The notes under the pieces: model-generated
Told to the model about the DNA's origin: nothing
Database searches by the model: none
The model's input: the letters and a program-made list of their open reading frames with translations, nothing else
Part shown: positions 26,120-39,032 of the stretch, in pieces
Numbering within the stretch: the stretch's first letter is position 1
Layout: each line of letters starts with the position of its first letter
NCBI GenBank assembly: GCA_025331565.1
Contig: JAFREQ010000011.1
Span: forward strand, 15,086,001-15,150,000
DNA: 64,000 bases
Reading direction: 5' to 3'
Source of the DNA: Holacanthus passer
Lineage: Eukaryota; Chordata; Actinopteri; Pomacanthidae
Position numbers and translations under genes: made by a program

Positions 26120-26420
26120 ATCAATATCAGGGAAAAAAACCTCAGAGGGCCCCTGGAGGAGAGTACACGGAGGTAATCATGCCCACTGGATGGCACATAA
26201 TTAGACTCTAATTGGACGATAAGTAATGAGACAAGGCATGAGTGGTTTATCAATATCCCATGAACCTGTGAATGGAATTACCGCAGTCGTATTATACAAA
26301 CGTCTAATCAGAATGTACCTTTTTGTGCCGAGCGGACCGTTAAGGAATTGACCTCGACAGGCCTGCGGGGATTTTTGTTCGCTGAGTCTTATTACGGCTA
26401 CGATTGTTAACATTGGCACA
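26120..26420. promoter_or_regulatory. Candidate intron 4 enhancer (dense TAAT cores)
   Basis: TAATTA at 26198-26203, TAATTG at 26209-26214, TAAT at 26224-26227 and TAATC at 26305-26309 lie in about 110 bp of non-repetitive, CpG-containing sequence 2.2-2.5 kb before exon 5. This looks like a vertebrate developmental conserved element. It could be an autoregulatory target, but that is inference. Confidence 0.37.
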
Positions 26421-27229
26421 TGTGTGAGGGGAGATGGCTGTTTTCTGTCTTTGTACCGGCTTGTGCGTACTGACGTGGATTCATCTCGGTTTCTAAATCA
26501 TCTGCTCATTGGACGTACTATTGTGACACTGCTACACGTTAACCAGAGATCGGTTTCAGACTTTGACATCAACATGGAGAGCGGCCATGTGTTTTAATAT
26601 ATTTCCTGCCTTCGAATGTAGTCAGCATATAGATGAGTTTTACATCCAAGCCCAATACCAGTTGGCCCCCGTGCCGCGTGTGCCATTTTCCATTTTCCCT
26701 TACTCATTACAGGCAGGGCTGTTGACCTTGTGCTTGTGGTTCATGTACAAGAGCAGATGTGTTGGCTCTGCAGGGCTTAATGGGGAGCAGCGGTACAAGC
26801 TATTGTCTGTTGAGGTTTATCAGTCATTAGCCTGATAGCATGCTAAATGTGACACAGATTGCCACAGCGGTTTACGTGCGACATAGAGTCTGTGAAATCA
26901 CCTCAAACAAAGGGGAGGAAAGGAAAATAATTTGAGGAGGAGAAGACTTTAGTGTCTTTCTCAGAGCCCCTCGAGTATGCGTCTCCTCTGGCCCCCACGT
27001 CTCCCTGTAGGACACAGAGGTGACTTTGGAAAGTGATCTGCAGACTGCTGGGCTCGTCTCAAGTGTCGTCATGGCGAGTTAGCGGGCAAATGGATATACG
27101 CATCCTCATGAAAACCAACAAAGGGATATGTGGTGTATGTACATATTCAACTTTGTATGTTCAAGGGTGTTCTGCAGCAGAGTGAGTCTGTGCTTCAAGA
27201 ATCAATCTTTATTAAAAAGGATAAGACTG

Positions 27230-27450
27230 AAGAATTGATTTAATGAATGCGGCCTCATGTCCTGCGGCCACATGTAATCCGCAGAGAATCATTGAGCATG
27301 AGCTCAGGGGGACAAAAAATGTTCGTAGAAGACTCATAGAGTGGCCTGTAATGATAGTCTCCATATAATCCCATAATTCCTTGTTTAATTAAACTCTGGA
27401 GCTGGCCTTGAGACTCCGCCAGCTCTGTTGCTTTTTTGTTCTCACAGTTG
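27230..27450. promoter_or_regulatory. Candidate intron 4 regulatory block
   Basis: Non-repetitive sequence 1.1-1.4 kb before exon 5 with the palindrome TTTAATTAAA at 27384-27393 and the segment CTGCGGCCACATGTAATCCG. Composition only. Confidence 0.25.
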
Positions 27451-28583
27451 TTATTTGGAGGCTAGGTTTGAGTATTCTTTTGTCCACTCATGTTGAAAGA
27501 TTTGACTGGAGTGAGCTATAAACAGAGATCGCGGCTGTAAGACAATGAATTAGACGGTAGGAACTCACTCAGGCAAGACATTCAGGTGAGCATTATAGTT
27601 TTCATTCGAGCTGAATAGCGAAGGGCCTCTGTCAGAAGCAGAAATCTCTTCATACACCCTCTTCTTCAATATCTCCTTTTATTTTCCCTCTCCCACACTT
27701 TCTGGACTGAGCATGATGCAATCCAACTAGGCCTGGAGCAACACTGGCACATCACGCCGCCTTGTCAATGTCTCAATGAGGAAATTATGAAAATATAAAT
27801 TTTATGACATGAAATGAAAAGGGCCATGTAGTTTGAATAGACATGCAGAGGAGGTGAAAATGATGCAATTTTCTAAATTCAGTTATAATGGTAATGTGCA
27901 ATGGTAATGCGTATTTGCTGTCAAAAATTTCCCTGTCGGCCCGGATTGTACAGCTTTGTGCTGTATCTATATTCCTCGAGCAAAAATTCAGCTTAGTTGA
28001 ATGCCTAAAAAGTAATGTAAAATATGTTCTAATTCATTTAATGACAGCAGATGGAAACACATGGGACTGAATGGTTTTGGTGTGATATTGTGTTCTATTT
28101 TATACACTTTGGCTGTGCTGTGTATGAGCAGTGTGCCCTGGGCCAATGAGAGAGAAAAGCAGGGTGAGGAGCAGCAAGGTGGCCTGTGCAGATTAACCCC
28201 TCTACCCACCAACACCCCCGCTCCCCCTCAGTCCTCTGCCTTCACAGCCTCTGGGGCCCCTCACAGAGGCAGGATTGTGTATCAGGGCCTCTTCTATATT
28301 AAATAAATATCCACAGATTAAGATAATATTCTCCCAGTTGTATATTGAGAGAGGAGAGGCTGTCATTTGAATCCTCTGCGTTGCCAGTCCTGCTCTCTTG
28401 AGCAACAAAAGAGGCTCCAAAATGCAGATAATGCTGTTAGAGCTTCTTCTCGATCAGTTGCAGCTCACATTTGATGCTTTTTTCTACAAACGCCCCTCAG
28501 TTAATCCACACAAAAAGGCTCCTTAACTCGTTTTCATTCCATGATCACACAGATGGCCCTCTGTCTTTCTCGTCTCACCTCAG

Positions 28584-28783
28584 GTAACCGCACGGATGAT
28601 GGTTCAGACGTCGACTCGGAGCCCGACTTGCCCCTGAAGAGGAAGCAGAGGCGCAGTCGCACCACCTTCACCGCTGAGCAGCTGGAGGAGCTGGAGAAGG
28701 CTTTTGAAAGGACGCATTACCCAGACATCTACACCAGAGAGGAGCTGGCTCAGAGGACAAAACTCACAGAGGCGAGAGTACAG
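28584..28783 (+). CDS. pax7: pax7 exon 5: most of the paired-type homeodomain
   Basis: Encodes residues 195-261: NRTDDGSDVDSEPDLPLKRK, then homeodomain positions 1-46, QRRSRTTFTAEQLEELEKAF through TKLTEARVQ. The basic N-terminal arm, helix 1, helix 2 and the start of helix 3 lie here. Splitting the homeodomain between positions 46 and 47 is a conserved feature of paired-class genes (family knowledge). The acceptor is cacctcag. The donor gttaga has a non-consensus T at +3 but follows a perfect CAG. If the intron were retained, translation would continue for 59 unrelated codons to a stop at 28961-28963 and lose the recognition helix. The exon lies 18.6 kb from exon 4. Confidence 0.97.
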
Positions 28784-31700
28784 GTTAGACATACTGTATT
28801 GATGGTGCGAGTGGAAACAAGCATTGTGCATTTGTACATCAGTACATCCAAATTATTAACACATATACACACACATGGTAGCACATACCTAAGCAGAAAG
28901 TTTCAGTTTAATTTTTGGAAACATCCATCTTTGAGATTTCTGCTTCTACCCCAATACAAATAGATGAATTAGCATTTTTAAAAATGCAACAGCAATTGAA
29001 AAATGTCTCTGTTAATCTGGATGAACAAAAAAAAAACAACTTCAATTTCTTTGTTGTAAAAAGTTCCAATGAAAGCTGCTCTCAGTGGCATGTGTTGATC
29101 ATCCAAAATAACTAAGACGTTGGTTCTAGAAAGACAATGACTTTTCAAATGTAATGTTTCATTGAAAAAATTTGATTCATTCAGTTCGATTCATTGTATT
29201 GTGTGGAGGTAGAAAGGTAACTCAAAACCTGCACAAAATAAAACCAAAATCTGATTATTGAATTTTGGATGAACCAGTGCTTTAAGCGTGTGTATTTGGA
29301 CTAATGCTATGCTAACTGTAAAAACTCCTTGGGCCGACATCAACGTGCTGCAGCAGCTCAGGGCTGAGAATCGTTAAGAAAAAGAGGCTCATGCTGTGTT
29401 TCACCTTGTGCAGGCCTCACAGGAATCTGACCAGCAAATACCGTGTTTCCACTGCAAAAAGCATCACACTTGACTGAACGCAGGCTAAAAACATGATAAT
29501 ATCGCCCACTTTCACCCACGGCAATGATTTACATCTGTCAGGAGGAAGTTGCCCTTTTTACTGCACTGAGCATGTAAGGGAGTTTTTCCAGCTTAGTATT
29601 AGCCTTCATGTTCGAGATGTTTGACGGAGACGCTCCCCATCTTCACACCTCAGACCCAGGAACCTGTCTGACAACCCGCGTGCCCAGCGGTTGTATGTAA
29701 GATTGAAGGAAGATATGTACAGTAGAGTTATAGCAGCAGCTGTTCTTCCAAAGATGGAGAGAGGGAGAAAAAAAGAGGAGAAGAGAGAAAGAGAATGCAT
29801 TCCTGATGGATTTCTCATTTCGGCCTTTGGCCAGGATCTCATCCCATCACTTTCAAGCTCGCCGCTGCTTGTAAAACCCTCCACATATCACACAGGGTTC
29901 CTCATCCTCTCTGGGGACCCTATGCCCCGACAACAACATTAATCAATCAGCTGCTAGTAAAAAAAAAAAAAGAAAAAAAAAAGGTCTGGGGCACCCATCT
30001 CCTCTTACCACAGTGGTTCACACTCCCTCTGAAGCCCCCAAACTCCTCACCGCATGCTAACTGTTCATCACACCACAAACATGCAGTTGGGGTAACTAAT
30101 TCCACACATGTCTTTGTCCATCTCGCAACCCCCCAACATGCAAGGATGTCCTATATGTCTCGGTGTTAAATGCCTCACTCAAGGGAGGAGAAATTTATCT
30201 TGTGGCTGTTAAAAGGCAATATACTGGGATTTTCTTTACTGTATAAAAGGTACAGTGAAAGAACTGAAAGCATCAATCATTTTCATAAAAAAAAATCTGC
30301 TCTGACACAATCAGAAAATAAATATTTAGAGAGTAAATTAAATTTAGCATTTTGCAGATTCCACATAATTGTACAAACCACATGTTTTGCTTAATTTTTA
30401 AAGCATAAAGTAAAGTAAATGCTTCAGACTAGTTTAATTCAAAGTTATCATGTAGAGCAGCAACACCTCAGGTTTGAGAACAAAATCCATTCTTTTATTA
30501 GCGCCTGCGTATTTACGGAGCCTGACAAAAATATCTGAACATGAAAGCGAGAGAAGAAAGGAAATGGAGTGACTGCTGTGTCTTTGCTGTTAGATAATAG
30601 ACTTAAATGATGTCATGTGAAAACCTGAGGAATTTGAGTCATGTCTATAATTTGTTAATGCTGTTTTCCTCATAATCTAATTCATAAAGACTTTGAAAGT
30701 CTCCAAAGGTCAACGCAAACTTAATTTTCTTAGAGGGGCTCGAAGAAAGAGGCTCTGGTAGCCAAAACAAATAATGCCTAAACTTGCATCTATGAAGGAA
30801 GATAATTATATAGGAAGATAATTATAATTTGTTTAATAAGTCTGATAGTTTTGTTGTAGCCCTAAATGCATCTCAAAGGAATAATTGTAAACAGATTCTC
30901 AATATCTATGGAAAATACCACACAATCATCAACATGTAACCCTTTTAAGAAAGAGTTAGATAATAAAGATGAACTAAATCTGGGAGAATAGTGTTTTAAT
31001 GAGAATTTGATGGTGTGTGCATCTGGGTGTTTTTGTAAATGTCCACCAGCTGGGCTTTCACATAGGTGCCCAAAAGGCCCATCACAGGGCAGGAGAGAGG
31101 AGACCCTTTGGCCTGAGAGCAAAGCTTCTCCAGCACAGCTGCAATGACGCATCTTCCAGATGTCGTTCACAGACTAACCGGTGTTTGGGGCTGAGAAAGA
31201 AAACGATAGGCAGGGGGTGATGGTGCTCCCACAGACTCATATTTTAGCTTGAATTTGTGTCCGCAGTCATGGTTCACTGCGATCCGTTTGTCATTAAACG
31301 CGGCAATAATGCGGAGAGCAGTTCGTTCAGGTTGGACGCGGAGGTAAAGTGTACTCGTGAGGTTCAAACGTGGCCGCGCTCACAGCCCCAAAGCTGTGTT
31401 GTAAATTAAACTGCTCGATTCTTGTGAAAGCGATGAGTGTTTGGCTTAGCGCTGACTCACAACCTAAACTCATAAACAGAGCTAACTCCCTTGTGTCTGC
31501 CCTCGCCTGCCATTTTAAGACCCTTTCACCATCCATCTTTATCAGGCCCGCTGCCCCTTTCAGCAGAGCTACCAGCGCTCCTTCACCACCACGAGCCCTG
31601 CAATGGTTTTATCACCCCAACTGACAAATTGTGGGATATGATCCGTATCTCTCAGCAATTAGTTCCAGGCTGTCTCAGTGGGAGGGGATACTGCCAAGTC

Positions 31701-32715
31701 TACCTTCAGTCTACTCTCCGCTGATGCTGTGTGCGCTGCCACTTTCCATCTGATAACCCCTCAGTTTTAACAGGAGCAGGCAGCAAAGCCATTCCATGAG
31801 CTATTAGAGAAGAGAGCATCATTTGTGTCCGTTCGCTCTCAGGGGTGGACCAGGTGGGGGTAGTACTGAGGGAGTAGGTTGGGAGGGGGGTTCAGGCAAT
31901 AGGCTGCAGGCCGCTGTAAATCAGCCCTCACAGATGAAGCAAATTACATTCTCCTCTATTTAGACTGAAGTTTTTAAGAGACTGACTCCTGAGTCTCGGC
32001 TGAGGCTCATCATCTCAGCACGGCGCCTCCGGCTCACTTTACTAAATCTGTCACATAGATCCTCTTTCATTACCAATAAACATTCTGCATGTAGCTATTA
32101 TACTTAGTGGAATCTAATAAGGTATAAGCATTGCTTTTTACGAAGCGTGCAAATCAATTTGGTAAAAAGTTTCTCTCTTTATCTGTGGCTTGTGCTGGCC
32201 TGTTGATGCATGGAGTGAGCACAGGCAAAAGACCTACAGTGTATGGATGCTGTGCGTTGGCCTCCGTAGCGTTTTTAATGACAGACCGGCACAGGCGAAT
32301 TCAAACTCATTCTGACATTTTCTCACATCAAGTGCAAATATAATCCCAGTATCAGGAGGTAATGCGCAGTTTCCTGATTGTTATAATATCAGTCGAGTAC
32401 CAGCGGCAAGAGAGAGAAATCACAATGGAGCCGAGTGGTGACAACCAAACCCAACAGGCAACTGTATTCCCGCCAGTATGGGTTTATGTTTCATAAAGGA
32501 ATAAATAGGATTTGTGTAGATTGTAGGGGAGAAATTGTTGCAATGCATCAGTGTGAATGTTCTAACAGTTTCTTATTATTAGAATTTAAATGACTTTGGT
32601 ACAGTGCTTCTGTACTCCTGATACTTATCAAGCTAATCCCACTCTCCTCTCAAATTCACACTCCTAGCTACTTTAATTAGCATAGTGCCAGTCTGGAAGG
32701 CAAGCAGGGAGGGAA

Positions 32716-32746
<31 letters not shown>

Positions 32747-35700
32747 AAAGTAGAGGGGAAGGAGAGAGGAGGAGGAGGTGTGAGGGAGGGGGGCATTGCG
32801 TGGTATGAGACAGAAGAGGATTTGTATGTTGAGGCTGGTTGCATCACCCCTCTGTGTTTTTGTGGATATGAAGTCAGCAGCACATTTTGTTTTGTCATTA
32901 TCTCGGCTCTTGGTATTCATCTACCAAATGTTGCAAATTGGCTCCTGAAAGGCGTCACATATTCAGTGCTCGTCTTTGACAAAATAATTCATGGAGGATT
33001 GTCTGAACGGGGGGGAATTCTGAAATATGAGTGATCCTGTTTAAGGGAGACAACAGAGAGAGGTTTTTTACTGCAGTGCAGTGTCACATGTTTCCGATGT
33101 TTGGAGTGTGTATTATCACTGATCATCGATAAGAAAACGCTACTTGATCGCTAGGAATCAATTCTGCTGTCTGAGAGCGAGCGGGAGATGAAAGCATTGC
33201 CACCAAACTTGAACTCATAGGGACCAAATGTGAATGTTGTGGCTGCTGCCTGTTTGTTCACCGATTGCAGGTTTGAGGTTTTACAACTCGACCCCCTTCA
33301 ACAACAACCTTCACCCTCCTCTGACTATGTCTTCCTCAAGCCTTCCTCTTCTGTTTCACAAGCAGGTCTAAGCTTGACTTCTGCTCTTCCATCCTCCCTG
33401 CCTCCCAAAACTTTCTGCGTAACCCTTCAGAGATGCAGTTCAGACGTATTCGTGCACGGCGGATCCAGGGAAACCTCTTAGTCTGTGAGCCACATGAATT
33501 CGGTGGCACACTTGTAGGTAGATAGGGGAGACATGGAGGAGCGCTGCAGCTTTCTGTACTGCAGAGAATTAAACCGGATTGGGGAGAGCAGAGGAGAATC
33601 TGTGGTCCAAGGTGACTTTGTGATCAGGTTCCAGAGCGCAGCCTCAAATCCTCAGCTTCAGGCTGTGTGCGAGTCTGTGTGAGAGTGAATGTGTGTACGT
33701 ATAAGAGTGTGCTTGTAATGTATGCATGTGTGCGATAGCGTATGGGCACTTGTGCGCATGCGCGTCGCCACTTGTGTACATGTTTATTCTCGGTCTGTGC
33801 TGAGAGCCTGACGACTGTCGGACAAAGCGGCTCAGTCAGTGATGCATGCTCCTCTCTTTACCCATATATTAAAGTGGACACTGTTTTTTTTATTTCATTT
33901 ATTTATTCATAAGGACAGCACACATTAATCAACATTTCTGTAAGTGTGCCAGTGTTAGCCAGTGGACTCATTTTAACTGCAAACCTTTAGTGCACGTTAA
34001 CTCAATAGAGCTGCAGCCTGTTTGGTAGTTTAGGAAAGTTTAGTGTGTTAACATTGAAACAAGGCTGAAGAAACTATACGTTCGAATGAAACATGAGGAT
34101 CTGATTGCAAATTTTCCTGGCATCTGAAGGGATTGGGATCAGGCAACGCTGTCTCTTATAAGTAATGTTAATATACTGTTTATTTGTAACAGCAAATATA
34201 TTGTGAAATGAGCATAAAGCAGTCTGGATTACATTTTTTTTTATCAACATGATAAAGCAACATTGTTCATGTTCTTCTGCCAAGTGGCAAAATACTGAAC
34301 TATCAGCCAGATGTTTACTGACAACTTACTTCATCCGTCTTCCCTATAGTAACTAAACGTGATGAAACTTTTTATGATCACAGCACTTGGTCAGGGTTAA
34401 AGCAAAGATGTAGGTTTTGGTTTATATTGAAAAACAGTTTAGTGATATATAAATGTAATTTCAAGGAGACAGGGTTGTGCCAGAAAAGAAACACAGATAG
34501 TTTTATGATTAATCGCTGAAAGATGTGACATAATAATGTCTCATACAATTTTCAAAACAAATTTGAGAAGGTGTAAACACAGAGCAAGCTGTGTATTTAT
34601 AATAGGTTTTATTAGCAAACTGGCGAGGATATATAAATTTAGATTCAATCTAGAAGAGGTGAGAACTAGAGAAATTATTTTGTAAAGAAAATGTCTAACC
34701 CTGTGATGAAGCAGCTGCAAATAAATCTGTATGTGCACTGGAAACACTAGTGAAGTTAGAAGTGGGAGAAAAGGAAATGAAAGTGCAAGACTGATAAAAG
34801 GGAAATGGTGAAAGCAAAAGGCGGACTTCACCGGTTAAGAGTTTTGTGTCTGCCATGATGGAACACCTCCTTCCTAAGCTTGGATGACAACGGGGGAAGG
34901 AAGTTAAAGTGAACATAAAAGAGGGGTGGGGTGAGTGGATGAGGTCGGAGGTGAAGTGGCACTGCGGGGTGGGGTGATGGGGAGTGTGTGGAAGAAAGGG
35001 GTGTGCCCCCCGTGCCCCCTCCCCTGAGCCAGGCAGCTGTTTGTCTGGCCCAGTAGGAGCTTAGTTCAGACCATGGACCACGCTCCACTACATCCCAATA
35101 GCAGAAATTTCACTGGAGCCACTCACCACATTTGTTTTGGAATAGCTGATTGAGGGATTCAAACGGGGTCTTTAGAAGCGATCGGGCTTGAGATAAAGAT
35201 TTCCTGTTGGTTTTCCAGTTGCATGCTGGAGGTTTGCCTGACACAGTCATTGCCTGTTGCACCCCGTTTTTTTTCTTTCTTGTGTGCACTCGAGACTAAA
35301 CGGAGCTATAGGCAAAAAAAAAAAAAAAAAAAAAATCACCTGGTCTTTGCAGAGGCAGTGACCGTGTGGGAAAAGAACCACATTCAAATTAAGATCTCCG
35401 TTGGGCTGAGATCCCTTGTAGGCCTATACGAGTTTATATGTATGTTTGTGTGTACAAAAAGAGGCAGGCCCCGAAAAGCAGCGAGTATGTCGCTGTGTAA
35501 GTCCCCTTGAAAGTGTCCCTCTTTAAGACCTGTTTAAAAGGGACGCCCCCTCTTTGTGTCCACTGTTCTCTGTGGCGTATGGAGGGGCTTTTGTCCCCCT
35601 CTTTCATGTGCTCTCACAATAGCCCGGGCCGTTTGAAACACAACAGTAGATGAACTGCGCTGACAGTGTATTAAACTCTGATGAATTGCCTGTGCGAGGC

Positions 35701-36466
35701 ATAGATCAATGTCCTTCAACCCTTAGCACACAGTGAAACCCGGGCCTTGTCTTGGTTAAATGGAACAGGTTGCTGGCTCTTTTCAAAAGGGTCTGATTAT
35801 ATTCATGTTTTGTTGAAGCAGAAGCCTTTTTAAAATGTGTAAATCTTTGCAGTTCAAAAGAGTCCTATTTTTTCTCCTTTTCATTCAGGGAGTTTGGTGC
35901 TGCTCATTTTGTGAGCATTTTGCCATTCGCAGCCTTAGAACTCTGTGTCTCGACTCCAAAAGTTGAAACACTTTCTTTCTCTGCAAATTGACTTTTAAAG
36001 CTTTAAAAACAAACACGGTAAAACGGCAAAGTGGTAGTGGGCCGGTTAACGTGTCTCTGCATCTCCAGACAAGTGATGGCCTCTCTCGAAGCATCTAATA
36101 GCTTCACAAACATACTTGAGGTGTGCGGTGTGGAGGCTAGTGGCCTATGTCTGACCTTTAAATGACTTCTTCCCTCTGAAGGGGGCTTAGGGCAGCCTGT
36201 TTACACAGATCACAGCTTCAGCCCCTTAAGAACAACAGGGACGGACCACTGAGCCTCTATGGCAGCTCCCACAGGACAGCAGACTCTCAGCAACCACCAG
36301 CACCACCATGCACACTAACTGGCAGATTGATCACAGGTGGCAGGAGCATGCAAGTCTCACAATACAAACCAAAAAAAATAAAACACAAAACAGATTAACA
36401 TTCAAAGCTGAAAATGAGTCAAATTTTAGGCTGTGATTTCAAGTTGTGTGCGTGTCCTCTTTCCAG
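28784..36466 (+). other. pax7 intron 5 (7.7 kb)
   Basis: Splits the homeodomain. No other gene was recognised. It contains A runs near 29960 and 35316, a GA microsatellite at 32718-32743, a GT-rich stretch with a perfect NRF1-type palindrome at 33754-33763, and a short 16-bp tandem duplication at about 30797-30826. Confidence 0.85.
32718..32743. repeat. (GA)n microsatellite
   Basis: About thirteen GA units followed by a purine-rich tract to about 32790, in intron 5. Confidence 0.93.
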
Positions 36467-36632
36467 GTATGGTTTAGCAACAGGCGAGCTCGGTGGCGTA
36501 AACAGGCCGGGGCCAATCAGCTAGCGGCCTTCAACCACCTGCTTCCTGGAGGATTCCCACCCACAGGGATGCCAACTTTACCCACGTACCAGCTACCGGA
36601 CTCCAGCTACCCCAGCACCACGCTATCGCAGG
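36467..36632 (+). CDS. pax7: pax7 exon 6: homeodomain recognition helix and start of the transactivation region
   Basis: Encodes residues 262-316 plus one base of codon 317, starting VWFSNRRARWRKQAG. It supplies homeodomain positions 47-60, including Trp48, Phe49, Ser50 and Asn51. Ser50 is diagnostic of the Pax class, and Asn51 is the invariant base-contacting residue. GANQLAAFNHLLPGGFPPTG and MPTLPTYQLPDSSYPSTTLS follow, the conserved Pro/Ser/Thr-rich start of the Pax7 activation region. LAAFNHLLPGG supports Pax7 over Pax3. The exon is 166 nt, with acceptor ctctttccag and donor gtaaga. Phase 1 joins with exon 7 to give Glu317. Confidence 0.97.
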
Positions 36633-37019
36633 GTAAGACCGACACAGCCGTGCGCGGCCTCGCCAAATATTTCCACCTGAAACATACAGTTGTGAGTTAA
36701 ATCTAATTTTGGTAAATATTACATTAGTCCTATTTATTTGTCGCATGGCATATTTTATGCTCATTTTAATAACATTAAAAACTATATATGAACCATGTGC
36801 AGCATATAAGAACCGTGCAGCAAGCAGTTATGTTTACAATCACGTCTTTGTCACAGTGGAACTCTCACATGTCACTTCTGTTCTTTGCAGCACTTACAGA
36901 CATTTTTATAGTAAAGAATGTACAAGAAGGACACTGATGATGCACTGAGCCTCAATTTCTTGTGTAAGTCTTTTTCTTTTCTCTCTCTCACCTGTGCACA
37001 CGTTTGTTCTTGGTGTCAG
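36633..37019 (+). other. pax7 intron 6
   Basis: 387 bp with a gtaaga donor and ggtgtcag acceptor. No extra feature beyond a pyrimidine tract ahead of exon 7. Confidence 0.85.
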
Positions 37020-37213
37020 AGGGCAGCACATTGCACAGACCCCAACCCCTGCCTCCGTCCTCCATGCACCAGGGAGGACTGAGCGCCGACAGCAGCTCCG
37101 CTTACGGCCTCTCATCCAATCGCCACAGCTTCTCCAGCTACTCCGACACCTTCATGAGCCCCTCGGCATCCAGCAACCACATGAACCCTGTGGGCAACGG
37201 GCTCTCCCCGCAG
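37020..37213 (+). CDS. pax7: pax7 exon 7: transactivation region
   Basis: Encodes residues 317-381, EGSTLHRPQPLPPSSMHQGG to NHMNPVGNGLSPQ. HRPQPLPPS, RHSFSSYSDTFMSPSA and NGLSPQ are conserved Pax3/7 blocks. The Ala run seen in mammalian PAX7 after MHQGGL is absent; here it reads LSADSSSAYGLSSN. Of the two AGs in gtcagag, only the first keeps the frame. The exon ends CCGCAG before gtcagt. Exons 6 and 7 are separated by only 387 bp, unlike the long introns on either side. In the family this segment is Ser/Pro/Tyr-rich, unstructured and activates transcription. Confidence 0.96.
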
Positions 37214-38963
37214 GTCAGTCCGAACAGGTTTCACCTCAATGTATATGCAATGTTCCCACATATAGGTAGCGCTCACATTCTTCAGTCTACCGCCTCCCCT
37301 CCTCCTCCTCCTCCTCTCACTCTTCGGAATATGTAATTGTATTTGACTGAAATTAAAATTCAGAAACAGCATGTTCAGCAAAATAACTGCCAGTGTGGGC
37401 TTTTATGTTCGCCTTCCAAAGCCCTGGATTTATTTTAGCTACTCTAAATTGCTACATTTGTAAAACAATTGGATTATCATCAACAAATTAAAATTCATCT
37501 TGATAGTACCGCAAGTGCTCAAGCTGCTCCAAACAGCGGTTTTCGACTTTCCTGGGACATCTAAATCCCGCGCAGTGCAATGAGAACACATGCAGATGAA
37601 ATAATTAGCTAAAGCTTATAAATGTAGGCCCATAATCTTCTTCACGTAATTGTCTGCAGCTGGAAGACTCCAGTGCTATGTGTCATTTTCCTCATCTCTT
37701 TACTGCAGAGTGACAGAGGCGACATGCTCTCTTCATGTGAGGTTTATCCTCGCTGGCCACTTCACTTGTGCCCTCCTGTCACGGCAAAGATGAATATAAC
37801 CCAGGGTTTCCTAATTGCAGTTTAAATCTATAGAAGCAGAAAAAATCTCCTCCTCTGTGCCGTCTTAACATGCGATGCTGTATGTGCGGGTTTGTTTGCA
37901 TCCTCTTCTGAAAAGCGCCGGATTTCACATGTTAACCTCTTTGGACACCTCCATTAATGAGCGTTCAAATGCGACTCTATGGTAAGGGTTGAGCTTTAAG
38001 TAGCACAGAATGAAAAATGATTTGTATTGATGCAAATCGTGTGTACGGAGTGAATTATACACAATTACCCATCAATACTGGCCAGTCTTGCCCACCCTCA
38101 CCAACAAGATGTGGTTAACAGGCAGAAAATAAGATTGAAATGGTGTGTAAAGAGTTGAAAATGAATTTCAATGCTGCATTTGTCCACAATTACCCCGTCG
38201 TTCACACGTGTTTTATTGGGAGTTTTTTTTTTTTCTTCAAATATTTCTCAAAGCAGATTGGAAACATTCTTGGTATTACCCTCTTTCTTCAGAGAAGAAA
38301 GAATTAAGGATTTTGTGACAAAAAAGAGATTTTCTCTCCTGCTGGAGCGACGGAGGATAACATGGAGGCTCACAGCGTGTTTGATTGTTAATCGTGGCAC
38401 AGGGGCTTTAACTGCTAATGCTCTCACTGCAAACCTGCAGAAAAACACCAGGAACATGGAGTCGTTTTTTTTTTTTCATTAATGGCTCTCTCTAATACTG
38501 GCATGGGGTGTCGATTCTCTCCCTCTCTTCACAGGCATTCAAGAATGTGTTGGGATATTAAACATTTCCTGTCATAGTGAGGATTAGGACAGGAGCCTTT
38601 GGGCAACTGTACAGCATGGATTTTCAGTATTCAATTACTCTATCAAGTGGGTTTGATTAAAGTCTTTTTAAAAAAAACCTACCTGAAATGCATTTTATGT
38701 GTTTTTTTATTTTCATTGAATTATTTAGAACTTAAATTGTGGATTTTGTGTTTTTATTTTTTTAGGGGGACACAAGCATGTGGTGTGGATGTTTTGATGT
38801 GTCACACCATGTTTTCACTGCACAGAATTGAAATGTATTGAATGCATGCAGAATGCTGTGTGGCATTCCTATCAGTCTCTCAGCATGGAGATGAATGTTC
38901 CCACTGACAGCAGAATCAGAGTTCACTCTGTGGTGCAACAGCCTGCTGGGCTGGCCAGACCTC

Positions 38964-38964
<1 letters not shown>

Positions 38965-39031
<67 letters not shown>

Positions 39032-39032
39032 T
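38965..39032. repeat. (TC)n microsatellite
   Basis: About 68 bp of TC with one interruption in intron 7, the longest dinucleotide run in the window. It is a mirror-symmetric purine/pyrimidine tract able in principle to form triplex DNA. Confidence 0.95.

Larger units (their letters stand above)
9958..28583 (+). other. pax7 intron 4 (18.6 kb)
   Basis: The largest intron, between the octapeptide and homeodomain exons. No other gene was recognised on either strand, and the open frames in it are short and featureless. It holds several ATT microsatellites and multiple TAAT-rich, low-repeat blocks (listed separately) that are candidate enhancers. Confidence 0.85.
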
